5,190 bases of DNA from Hyphomicrobiales bacterium (GCA_013812985.1 JACCSN010000416.1:1-5190); one strand, 5' to 3'; positions 1 through 5,084 are shown, numbered from the stretch's first letter. Notes: generated from the sequence alone by a model not told the origin. Made by a program: numbers and translations.

Positions 1-1685
1 ACGCCTTTGACCGCGACGAAGCGGCCGCGCAGCATCGGCACCGTCTGGAGATCGCCGTCCGGGGCTGACTCGCGGACGTTCTGGAGGAAAGCGTCCCGCT
101 CGCTGTTCTGGATGTCGACGAAGAAGAAGTCCGGCGCCCGTTCGGCCACCGACCCGGAAAGCTGTCCGCGCAGGTTGGTGTCGATCAGGGCGAGGCTGAC
201 GAGGAGCGTCAGCCCGAGCCCGAGCGACAGCACCACGCTGGGCGTGAGCGCGCCCGGCCTGTGGATGTTGCGGACCGCGAGCCGGAGCGTCGTGCCGCGG
301 ATCGTGCCGGCTCGCCGCGCCGCCCACATCAGGCCGAGCGCCACCAGCCGCAGCACGAGGAAGGCGGCCACCACCGAGCCGACGTAGAGGAGCGCAAGCT
401 CACGGTCGCCAGCCATGAGCACGGCCAGCCCCGCCAGGGCGAGAAGCGCCAAGGCCTGGGCCAGACGGTAGGGGAGCGGCGGCGTCACCGGCGATGCGAC
501 TGAACGGTCAGCCAAAAGGCTCGATGCGGGCATTTCCCGGGCGCGGCCGAGCGGCGTAAGCGCGAAGCTCAAGGTCACCAAAAGCCCATAAAGGGCCCCG
601 AAGGCCAGCTGCTGCGGATAAAGGCCGCCTCCCGCCACCGGGAAAATGTCGGCGAGCGCGGTGGCGGCCGCGAAGGGCATGAGTGAGCCGATCACGAGGC
701 CGATCACAATGCCCAGGCCGGCGATAATCAGAATCTGGGTCAGGTAGACCTGGAAGATCAGGCTGCCGCGCGCGCCGAGGCATTTCAGTGTGGCGATCGC
801 CGGCCGCTTCAGGTCGACGAAGCTTGCCACAGCGTTGGCCACGCCGACGCCGCCGACGACCAGCGCGGTTAGGCCGACCAGCGTCAGAAACTGCGAGAAG
901 CGTTCGATGTTGCGGGTGAGCCCCGGCGCGGCGTTGAGGCGCGAGCGGTCGCTCCAGCCGGCTTCAGGGAATTGCCGGTTCGCCTGCCGCATCAGGCGGC
1001 GGATCGGGCGCGGCCCGTCACGTCCTTCCGGCAAGTCGATCCGGTATGTCCAGTTGATCAGGCTGCCGGGCCGCACCAGGCCGCTGGCGCGCAGCGCGTC
1101 GAGCGAAACGAGCGCCCGCGGCGCGAAGCCGACGCCGCTCGACAGCCGGTCCGGCTCGGAGCGGATGACGCCGCGGATCTCCAGCTCGGTCGCGCCGAGA
1201 GCGACGCGCGCTCCGGGCTCCACCCCGAGGCGGTCGAGGAGCTCCGGCGCGACAAGGGCGCCGAAGACGCCGCCCGCCGCCGCCATGAGCGCCTGGCCAT
1301 CGGTCGAGCCGTCCTCCAGCCTGAGCGTCCCGCCATGCGGATAGGCGTCGTCGACGGCCTTCAGCTCGACCAGCGACTGGCCCGTATCGTCGGCTCGGCG
1401 CAGCATGGCGCGCATGGTCGCCACCTGGCCAACATCGCCGGCCTGCTCCAGGAACCGGAGTTCCTCCGGATTGGCTTCGCGATGAACCAACGAAAAGGCG
1501 ACATCGGCGCCGAGGATCACGCGGCCCTGCGACTCGATCCCTTCGGTCAGCGCCTCTGACACGGAATTGATGCCGGCGATGGCCGCGACGCCAAGCGCGA
1601 TGCAGGCGATGAACACGTAGAACCCGTGCAGGCCGCCGCGCAGTTCGCGCAGCGCCAGGCGCAGAAACAGCGGCGGCGAGCTCAT
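1..1685 (-). CDS. ybbP: FtsX-like ABC transporter permease, YbbP type (partial, 3' end beyond the window)
   Basis: This is the membrane subunit of a MacB-superfamily ABC system (COG3127-like), paired with the ATPase just upstream. The frame is open for 561 codons from ATG at 1685 to the left edge, so the C-terminal third of a protein of roughly 800-850 residues is missing. By eye: a cytoplasmic lead, TM1 at about residues 22-41, a large periplasmic MacB-PCD-like domain at 42-262, TM helices at about 265-291, 313-338 and 360-378 (first FtsX domain), two further helices at about 408-425 and 431-455, another at 482-501, then the start of a second periplasmic domain. The helix pair between two FtsX halves is typical of the ten-helix YbbP type rather than four-helix MacB or LolC/E. 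The ATPase stop and this ATG read TGA-C-ATG, so translational coupling is likely. Substrate unknown; tesA linkage suggests lipid or hydrophobic ester handling (inference). Confidence 0.93.
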   Translation of the reverse strand, partial: MSSPPLFLRLALRELRGGLHGFYVFIACIALGVAAIAGINSVSEALTEGIESQGRVILGADVAFSLVHREANPEELRFLEQAGDVGQVATMRAMLRRADDTGQSLVELKAVDDAYPHGGTLRLEDGSTDGQALMAAAGGVFGALVAPELLDRLGVEPGARVALGATELEIRGVIRSEPDRLSSGVGFAPRALVSLDALRASGLVRPGSLINWTYRIDLPEGRDGPRPIRRLMRQANRQFPEAGWSDRSRLNAAPGLTRNIERFSQFLTLVGLTALVVGGVGVANAVASFVDLKRPAIATLKCLGARGSLIFQVYLTQILIIAGLGIVIGLVIGSLMPFAAATALADIFPVAGGGLYPQQLAFGALYGLLVTLSFALTPLGRAREMPASSLLADRSVASPVTPPLPYRLAQALALLALAGLAVLMAGDRELALLYVGSVVAAFLVLRLVALGLMWAARRAGTIRGTTLRLAVRNIHRPGALTPSVVLSLGLGLTLLVSLALIDTNLRGQLSGSVAERAPDFFFVDIQNSERDAFLQNVRESAPDGDLQTVPMLRGRFVAVKG

Positions 1686-1686
1686 G

Positions 1687-2394
1687 TCAGTGGCCGGCCG
1701 CGCTGCGGCGCAGCGGCGCGGGCTCCGTTTCGATCTGGCCGGCGGCGATGCGCACCGTCCGGTCGCAGCGGCCGGCGAGATGCTCGTCATGGGTCACGAG
1801 CACAAGCGTCGTGCCACGCTCGGCGACGGCCGCGAAGAGCAGGTCGGCGATCTCACGTCCCGTAGCCGCGTCGAGGTTGCCGGTAGGCTCGTCGGCGATC
1901 AGGATGGCCGGGTCGATCGCCAGCGCCCGGGCGATGGCGACGCGCTGCTGCTCGCCGCCGGAGAGCTGCGCAGGATAGTGCTCCAAACGCTCGCCCAGGC
2001 CAACCTGGCCGAGCACGGAAGCGGCGCGGTCGAAGGCGTCGGCGCGTCCGGCGAGCTCGAGCGGCACCGCGACGTTCTCCAGGGCGTTCATGGTCTGCAT
2101 GAGGTGGAACGCCTGGAACACGAAGCCGATCTGCTTGCCCCGGAACATCGCCAGGCGGTCCTCGTCAAGCCCGGCGTAATCCTGGCCGGCCACGGCCACG
2201 CGGCCGCCGTCGATCCGCTCCAGCCCGGCGATCACCATGAGGAGCGTCGACTTGCCCGAGCCCGACGGCCCGACCAGGCCGATGCTCTCGCCCCGGCCGA
2301 CGGCGAGGTCCACGCCGCGCAGAACATGCACGCGGGACGGCCCGCTGCCGAGCGTCAGGTCGACGTGGTCGAGGCGGATGACGGGTTCACTCAC
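1687..2394 (-). CDS. ybbA: ABC transporter ATP-binding protein, YbbA/LolD-like
   Basis: A cytoplasmic ATPase of 235 residues, presumed to drive the adjacent YbbP-type permease. In the GTG-start numbering, Walker A is GPSGSGKST (42-50), the Q-loop glutamine is at 94 in FVFQAF, the signature LSGGEQQR is at 144-151, Walker B ILIADEP is at 164-170, the D-loop NLD at 173-175, and the switch histidine at 202 in VTHD. All catalytic elements are intact and the length is normal for the MacB/LolD/YbbA ATPase group. I chose GTG at 2394 because similarity begins with SEPVIRLDHV; a longer frame reaches back to 2505 but would run antisense through the start of tesA. No Shine-Dalgarno precedes the GTG, and a TATATA box lies 12 bases upstream, so the mRNA may be leaderless or nearly so. 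The permease gene follows after a single base. The exact substrate is unknown; LolD is the main alternative name, made less likely by the YbbP-like partner and tesA. Confidence 0.95.
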   Translation of the reverse strand: MSEPVIRLDHVDLTLGSGPSRVHVLRGVDLAVGRGESIGLVGPSGSGKSTLLMVIAGLERIDGGRVAVAGQDYAGLDEDRLAMFRGKQIGFVFQAFHLMQTMNALENVAVPLELAGRADAFDRAASVLGQVGLGERLEHYPAQLSGGEQQRVAIARALAIDPAILIADEPTGNLDAATGREIADLLFAAVAERGTTLVLVTHDEHLAGRCDRTVRIAAGQIETEPAPLRRSAAGH

Positions 2395-2437
2395 GGAGGG
2401 CGCGCCTATATAGCCGAGGAGTTCGGCATATGGGTTG
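2395..2437. promoter_or_regulatory. Divergent ybbA/tesA spacer with TATATA box
   Basis: Only 43 bases separate the ybbA GTG (2394) from the tesA ATG (2438). The spacer contains TATATA at 2407-2412, the most AT-rich hexamer here, which reads as a -10-like box on both strands. No convincing -35 hexamer is visible on either side at 16-18 bases. For ybbA the box would place the transcript start about 4-6 bases before the GTG. For tesA a start from this box would fall at or inside the Shine-Dalgarno, so tesA may use a promoter further upstream inside ybbA. The promoter assignment is inference. Confidence 0.4.
2413..2427 (+). promoter_or_regulatory. tesA Shine-Dalgarno inside a small hairpin/dyad
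   Basis: GAGGAG at 2416-2421 is the only good ribosome binding site before tesA. It sits in a perfect inverted repeat, GCCGA (2413-2417) and TCGGC (2423-2427), whose 5-base loop GGAGT holds the core GGAG. It lies 8 bases before an ATG at 2430, 13 before the in-frame TTG at 2435 and 16 before the ATG at 2438. The best-spaced start codon is therefore not a tesA codon (see the two-codon frame). Confidence 0.5.
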
Positions 2438-2438
2438 A
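2430..2438 (+). other. Two-codon reading frame ATG-GGT-TGA overlapping the tesA start
   Basis: ATG at 2430 is ideally placed 8 bases after GGAG, but its frame is ATG GGT TGA. The last A of the TGA is the first base of the tesA ATG at 2438 (TGATG overlap). Seen directly in the sequence. Whether ribosomes use it as a minimal upstream frame that re-initiates on tesA is inference; it could be coincidence. Confidence 0.35.
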
Positions 2439-3091
2439 TGACGATGCAGTTCAAAATTGTTCGCCTGCTGCGCGCTTTCGCGCTCGCCGCGGCATTAGGC
2501 GCCATGGCCCCGGCGGCATGGTCCGCGCCCGTGAGCGTCGTGGCTTTCGGAGACAGCCTGACGGCCGGCTACGGCGTCGGCCCCGGCGAGTCCTTCCCGG
2601 AGCAGCTGGAAGCTGCCCTGCAGGCGCGCGGCCACGACGTGACCGTCGCCAATGCCGGCGTATCCGGCGACACGGCTTCCGACGGCCTGGCCCGCCTGGA
2701 ATGGTCGGTGCCGGCCGATGCCGACATTGTGATCGTGGAGCTCGGCGCCAACGACGCGCTCCGCGGTCTCGATCCCGCCGTCACGCGGAGGGCGTTGTCG
2801 GCGATCCTCGCCAAGCTGAAGGAGCGCGGACATACCGTGCTCCTGGCGGGGATGCTGGCGCCGCGCAACCTCGGCGACCGCTATGCTGCGGAATTCGACC
2901 GGATGTACCCGGAGCTTGCGGCGCGGTTCAGCGTCCCGCTCTATCCGTTCTTCCTGGAAGGGGTCGCGGGGAATTCGCGCCTCAACCAGGGGGACGGCCT
3001 GCATCCCACGGGCGCCGGCCTGGCACGGATCGTCGAGGCGATCCTGCCGAATGTGGAGAAGCTGGTGAAGGCCGCCGGTGCGGCGGGCTGA
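2438..3091 (+). CDS. tesA: Arylesterase / acyl-CoA thioesterase I-like GDSL (SGNH) hydrolase, exported
   Basis: A periplasmic SGNH-family serine hydrolase of 217 residues (TesA/lysophospholipase L1 type), expected to cleave aryl esters, acyl thioesters or lysophospholipids. An N-terminal signal peptide is clear: basic KIVRLLR, a hydrophobic Ala/Leu core, and a cleavage site near AWSA-PVSV (after residue 30). Catalytic blocks are intact: FGDSLTAGYG with nucleophile Ser40, oxyanion Gly74 (block II, ANAGVSGDT), Asn105 in GAND (block III), and the Asp186/His189 pair in DGLHPTG (block V). Length fits the family. Start is uncertain among TTG 2435, ATG 2438 and ATG 2444; all give a good signal peptide. 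I prefer 2438 as the ATG nearest the ribosome binding site. It is divergent from the ybbA-ybbP operon, a recurrent arrangement suggesting that the transporter and hydrolase act on the same hydrophobic molecules (inference). Its 3' end converges with the DUF1223 gene two bases away. Confidence 0.95.
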   Translation: MTMQFKIVRLLRAFALAAALGAMAPAAWSAPVSVVAFGDSLTAGYGVGPGESFPEQLEAALQARGHDVTVANAGVSGDTASDGLARLEWSVPADADIVIVELGANDALRGLDPAVTRRALSAILAKLKERGHTVLLAGMLAPRNLGDRYAAEFDRMYPELAARFSVPLYPFFLEGVAGNSRLNQGDGLHPTGAGLARIVEAILPNVEKLVKAAGAAG

Positions 3092-3093
3092 CG

Positions 3094-3813
3094 TCACCAC
3101 TCAAGCTTGGCGGCCCCGAGGATCGCGCCGGGGCCGTTCGGCAGCTCCTCCTGGACGATGACGGCGCAGCCATCCACTCCATCGCCGATCAGTTCGTTCT
3201 CGGGCAGCGTGATCCTGACGGCGCCGCCGTCCCACATCCCGATTGGCCGCATCGCCCTGACGACGTTGCGGTACTGGAGGGTTGAGCCGGCGTTCTCGCC
3301 GCGCGTGATGCCGATCTTTTCCTCCGAGGAGAACAGCACCAGGCGGATCGTGGTGCGCCGCGCGCCGGGAAGCGGCCGAGCGCTCACCTCGATCTTCACG
3401 GTTCCGCTCCCTTTTCGCATCTCGACAGGAACTGGCAAATCCGCCTCGGCGATGGCTGTTTCGGCTACCGCCTTGTCGCCGCCGACCAGCGGAACCATGC
3501 CGTTGACGATCATTTGCGGCGTGTAGATGCGGCGGGAGCCGTGGGCTTCCGCGTATTCGGCCTGCCGCGCTGTGTTCTCCGGCAACGCAAACGTGTCCCG
3601 CCAGCCAAGATAATCCCAGTAGTCGACATGGAAGGAGAGGGCGAGGAGATCCTCCCGCTCGGCAAGCTGGGCGAAATAGAAGTCGGCGGATCTGCAGGAC
3701 GAGCATCCTTGGCTGGTAAAGATCTCGACCACCGCCTTGAGGGCGGCTTGGGCCCCGGCCGGCGTCAGAACCAATCCTATGAGGCCAATAACAAGGCTGC
3801 GCGCGCGCTTCAT
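3094..3813 (-). CDS. DUF1223 family secreted thioredoxin-fold protein
   Basis: A 239-residue protein of the DUF1223 family, whose biochemical role is not established. It begins with a signal peptide (MKRARS, hydrophobic core to about residue 20, likely cleavage after AQA at 23), so it should act in the periplasm or outside. The mature protein opens with a strand and a CxxC motif, Cys37-Ser-Ser-Cys40 in TSQGCSSC, placed as in thioredoxin and DsbA-like folds, and has a candidate cis-proline at Pro99 in YTPQMIVNG. The C-terminal half (about 120-239) is a beta-rich region typical of this family, not thioredoxin. A thiol redox role is therefore plausible but unproven. Start ATG 3813 is supported by the signal peptide; only a weak GGGGGA lies upstream, about 15 bases away. 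It converges with tesA with a two-base gap. From memory, DUF1223 genes often lie near acnA in Hyphomicrobiales; here csp and rpsU lie between. Confidence 0.92.
   Translation of the reverse strand: MKRARSLVIGLIGLVLTPAGAQAALKAVVEIFTSQGCSSCRSADFYFAQLAEREDLLALSFHVDYWDYLGWRDTFALPENTARQAEYAEAHGSRRIYTPQMIVNGMVPLVGGDKAVAETAIAEADLPVPVEMRKGSGTVKIEVSARPLPGARRTTIRLVLFSSEEKIGITRGENAGSTLQYRNVVRAMRPIGMWDGGAVRITLPENELIGDGVDGCAVIVQEELPNGPGAILGAAKLEW
3111..3136. repeat. GC-rich hairpin at the tesA/DUF1223 convergent 3' ends
   Basis: A perfect 8-base inverted repeat, CGGCCCCG (3111-3118) and CGGGGCCG (3129-3136), with a 10-base loop. It begins 19 bases after the tesA stop and lies inside the last codons of the DUF1223 gene. 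No T-run follows on either strand, so it is not a canonical intrinsic terminator, but it is the only strong structure at this junction and may slow or stop plus-strand transcription leaving tesA. Confidence 0.4.
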
Positions 3814-3849
3814 GGTATTGAGCTAAGGTCCCCCGCCGGCGGCAGCCAC

Positions 3850-3878
3850 TCACATGTGGTTGTCACACGGGCATGTGA
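3850..3878. repeat. CATGTG inverted repeat, possible operator upstream of DUF1223
   Basis: Perfect 7-base arms TCACATG (3850-3856) and CATGTGA (3872-3878). The left arm is itself part of an 8-base palindrome, CACATGTG (3851-3858), so CATGTG occurs twice, 19 bases apart (3853-3858 and 3872-3877). The dyad lies about 40-65 bases upstream of the DUF1223 start. Two repeats about two helical turns apart would suit a dimeric regulator, but no family is assigned. Confidence 0.35.
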
Positions 3879-4148
3879 AAGTGAGCGCTGATCGATGGTC
3901 ACGCAAGGACGGATCGGCGCGGCACTCTCGCCACGCCGCAAAACAAGGAGTGATGAGGAACGGCAGGCGCTTCGGCGTCGGGAGCGATCCGCCCTTGATA
4001 AGCCGCAATCGATCACCAACTTCACAGCCATCGACTTTGGCCGGAATCCTGGGCCCCCCGCCTTGCCACTGCATGGCGCACGTTCAGACACTCTCTCCAA
4101 AATTCGACTGAACCGGACCGGCTCGCTTCCGCGGGTCGCGTCCTTGTG

Positions 4149-4165
4149 CACTGCCAGTGAAAGGG
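4149..4165 (+). promoter_or_regulatory. csp ribosome binding site with adjoining palindrome
   Basis: AAAGGG (4160-4165) lies 6 bases before the ATG at 4172 and decides that start over the in-frame GTG at 4157, which overlaps the site region. Directly before it is an odd palindrome, CACTG-C-CAGTG (4149-4159). As RNA it can form at best a very short stem; as DNA it could be a protein site. Confidence 0.5.
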
Positions 4166-4171
4166 CATCCC

Positions 4172-4381
4172 ATGAAAACGGGCACCGTAAAGTTCTACAA
4201 TTCGCAAAAAGGTTTTGGCTTCATCCAGCCTGACGATGGGACGAAGGACGTCTTCGTGCACGCCACCGCTCTGGAAGCCGCCGGCATGCGCGGCCTCGTC
4301 GAAGGCCAGAAGATCTCCTTCGAGGTGCAGGCCGACCGCAGGAGCGGTAAGGAAGCCGCCGCGAACCTGCAGCACGCTTGA
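4172..4381 (+). CDS. cspA: Cold-shock protein, CspA family (single CSD)
   Basis: A 69-residue single cold-shock-domain protein that binds single-stranded RNA and DNA in the cytoplasm and acts as an RNA chaperone or antiterminator. It starts MKTGTVKFYNSQKGFGFI, with RNP1 as KGFGFI (13-18) and RNP2 as VFVH (27-30); the aromatic binding residues Phe15, Phe17, Phe28 and His30 are present. The end, KEAAANLQ, is the usual last strand (A-x-N). Length is normal. ATG 4172 is preferred because all CspA homologues begin here and AAAGGG lies 6 bases upstream; a GTG at 4157 would add five residues. The gene stands alone, ends in a strong hairpin terminator, and converges with rpsU. Alphaproteobacteria usually carry several csp paralogues, so the symbol denotes the family and not proven cold induction. 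Confidence 0.95.
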   Translation: MKTGTVKFYNSQKGFGFIQPDDGTKDVFVHATALEAAGMRGLVEGQKISFEVQADRRSGKEAAANLQHA

Positions 4382-4393
4382 TTTGAAGACCGG

Positions 4394-4421
4394 GGGGGCG
4401 CGATCCGTCGCGCCCCCATTT
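4394..4421 (+). terminator. Rho-independent terminator of the csp gene
   Basis: A perfect 10-bp stem, GGGGGCGCGA (4394-4403) and TCGCGCCCCC (4408-4417), with a 4-base loop TCCG, followed by ATTTC. It begins 12 bases after the csp stop codon. The T-tract is short but the stem is very stable. On the minus strand the flank is not T-rich, so it is primarily a plus-strand terminator. Confidence 0.85.
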
Positions 4422-4588
4422 CGGCGATGCCCACGCCGTCTATGGGAAGGCGCTCGCTGAAGCGGAAATTCGTTTCGAGCTTAAAGCGCAAGCTCAGCGG
4501 ATCGGCACCGTTCCACGGCCGCTATGATCGATAGCTTCGAACGCCGATCGCGTACTGCACGGGTCCAGCGATCAAAATCCCTTTGAGA
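4422..4588. other. Structured csp/rpsU convergent spacer
   Basis: 167 bases without a supported gene, lying between two convergent genes. Beyond the csp terminator it holds three more inverted repeats: CGGCG/CGCCG (4422-4438), GAGCTT/AAGCTC (4477-4495) and a larger hairpin at 4500-4549. No run of T follows any of them on the minus strand, so no canonical rpsU terminator is visible. Frames that cross it are antisense to csp or very short. Confidence 0.5.
4500..4549. repeat. Long bulged hairpin downstream of rpsU
   Basis: The outer stem pairs GATCGGC (4500-4506) with GCCGATC (4543-4549). After a 3-base bulge (4507-4509) GTTC (4510-4513) pairs with GAAC (4539-4542). Past an asymmetric internal loop, GCTAT (4521-4525) pairs with ATAGC (4531-4535) around the loop GATCG. 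About 16 pairs in 50 bases, all perfect. It begins 39 bases past the rpsU stop in the minus direction. It may protect the rpsU 3' end, be part of a small RNA, or be a dispersed palindromic repeat; the sequence alone does not decide. Confidence 0.45.
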
Positions 4589-4849
4589 TCAGCGGCGGCC
4601 GGGGGCCGCTCCGGGTCCGGCGATGACCCGCTTCTTCGGGCCGGGGATCAGGCCTTCGCGCTGCGCCTGCTTGCGCGCCTGCTTACGGGCCCGCCGCACG
4701 CCTTCGGCCTTTTCGCGCACGCGCTTCTCCGACGGCTTCTCGTAAAAGCTCCGGCGCTTCATCTCGCGAAAGATGCCCTCGCGCTGCATCTTCTTCTTCA
4801 GCGCCTTCAGCGCCTGGTCGACGTTGTTGTCGCGAACGATAACTTGCAA
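4589..4849 (-). CDS. rpsU: 30S ribosomal protein S21
   Basis: An 86-residue basic protein of the small ribosomal subunit, which in bacteria sits near the anti-Shine-Dalgarno end of 16S rRNA and helps initiation. The sequence begins [33 protein letters not shown], the standard alphaproteobacterial S21 start, followed by the YEKPSEKR motif (36-43) and a lysine/arginine-rich helix (44-66). Residues 67-86 form a Gly/Pro/Arg tail beyond the usual core. The start codon is TTG (4849-4847), not ATG; the conserved N-terminus and AGGAG five bases upstream leave no better choice. It lies downstream of acnA in the same direction, 228 bases away, with a possible EcfG promoter between them, and converges with csp. 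No clear intrinsic terminator follows. Confidence 0.96.
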   Translation of the reverse strand: MQVIVRDNNVDQALKALKKKMQREGIFREMKRRSFYEKPSEKRVREKAEGVRRARKQARKQAQREGLIPGPKKRVIAGPGAAPGRR

Positions 4850-4854
4850 GCGAT

Positions 4855-4859
4855 CTCCT
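4855..4859 (-). promoter_or_regulatory. rpsU ribosome binding site
   Basis: AGGAG on the minus strand, 5 bases before the TTG start codon of rpsU. No ATG or GTG lies in frame at a comparable distance, so this site supports TTG as the true start. Confidence 0.75.
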
Positions 4860-4986
4860 ATTCGATGTGCTGACTACGAGCGTGATGGAGGGCTCGGTCG
4901 CGCGGCATTAGGGCAGCCACGGGTGACATTCTCGTGGAAAGCAGGTTCTTTAGCACGGCCTTCAGCCGAGCGCGAGACATCTCGTG

Positions 4987-5012
4987 AACGCCGGAAAGAC
5001 TTTTCGCGTTCC
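4987..5012 (-). promoter_or_regulatory. Candidate EcfG (general stress sigma) promoter upstream of rpsU
   Basis: On the minus strand GGAAC (5012-5008) and CGTT (4990-4987) are separated by exactly 17 bases. GGAAC-N16-18-CGTT is the known consensus of EcfG-type sigma factors of the alphaproteobacterial general stress response. The predicted transcript would start near 4980 and leave a leader of about 130 bases before rpsU. The same stretch is an imperfect palindrome: GAACGC (4986-4991) with GCGTTC (5006-5011), and GAAA (4994-4997) with TTTC (5002-5005). It could therefore instead be a 3' structure of the acnA transcript. The motif is seen directly; promoter activity is inferred. Confidence 0.45.
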
Positions 5013-5031
5013 GTTTTGGCGGTGACTGGGT

Positions 5032-5084
5032 GGCCTGATGTGCTGCCAGAGCCGACCGCGACCGCCCCAGCCCGTCTTCAGGCC
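5032..5084 (-). repeat. Inverted repeat spanning the acnA stop codon
   Basis: Perfect 7-base arms GGCCTGA (5032-5038) and TCAGGCC (5078-5084) enclose a 39-base GC-rich loop, within which GCTG (5042-5045) can pair with CAGC (5068-5071). The right arm contains the acnA TGA. There is no T-run after it on the minus strand. A 3'-end structure or Rho-associated terminator for acnA is possible. Confidence 0.3.

Larger units (their letters stand above)
3814..4171. other. Intergenic region between DUF1223 and csp genes; no supported gene
   Basis: 358 bases between two divergently transcribed genes, holding the promoter(s) of both and the 5' leader of the cold-shock gene. Several short frames cross it (for example 3854-4111 plus and 3850-4074 minus), but none has a recognisable protein pattern or good ribosome binding site. 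Visible structure is a CATGTG-type inverted repeat at 3850-3878, a 10-base palindrome at 3833-3842 near the DUF1223 start, and a short palindrome next to the csp ribosome binding site. I found no convincing -35/-10 pair. cspA-type genes often have leaders over 100 bases long; I cannot delimit one here. Confidence 0.6.

Noticed and set aside
2495..3100. Minus-strand frame of 201 codons antisense to tesA
   Set aside because: No recognisable motif; a mirror of the strongly coding tesA frame.
1684..3285. Plus-strand open frame of 533 codons across ybbA, tesA and DUF1223
   Set aside because: It is antisense to the well-supported ATPase and out of frame with tesA; the composition is the Arg/Ala/Gly-rich pattern of a shadow frame in GC-rich DNA.
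3101..3853. Minus-strand frame of 250 codons overlapping DUF1223
   Set aside because: Same strand, other frame; the DUF1223 frame has a signal peptide and family motifs, and this one has none.
3957..3979. GGAAC followed by CGTC upstream of csp as a second EcfG promoter
   Set aside because: The spacer is 14 bases and the -10 box is CGTC, outside the known spacing and consensus.
3995..4023. TTGATA as a -35 box for csp
   Set aside because: No -10-like hexamer at 16-18 bases downstream (AACTTC region).
3854..4111. Short plus-strand frame in the DUF1223-csp gap, with a minus-strand counterpart at 3850-4074
   Set aside because: No ribosome binding site, no recognisable family, and composition unlike neighbouring genes. 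A small unknown gene cannot be excluded but is not supported.
4195..4491. Minus-strand frame antisense to csp
   Set aside because: It runs through the csp terminator and starts at a TTG without a ribosome binding site; the encoded protein looks like a shadow.
4925..4986. Near-direct repeat GACATTCTCGTG / GACATCTCGTG upstream of rpsU
   Set aside because: Two imperfect 11-12 base copies 51 bases apart, no third copy and no clear relation to the promoter candidate; likely chance.
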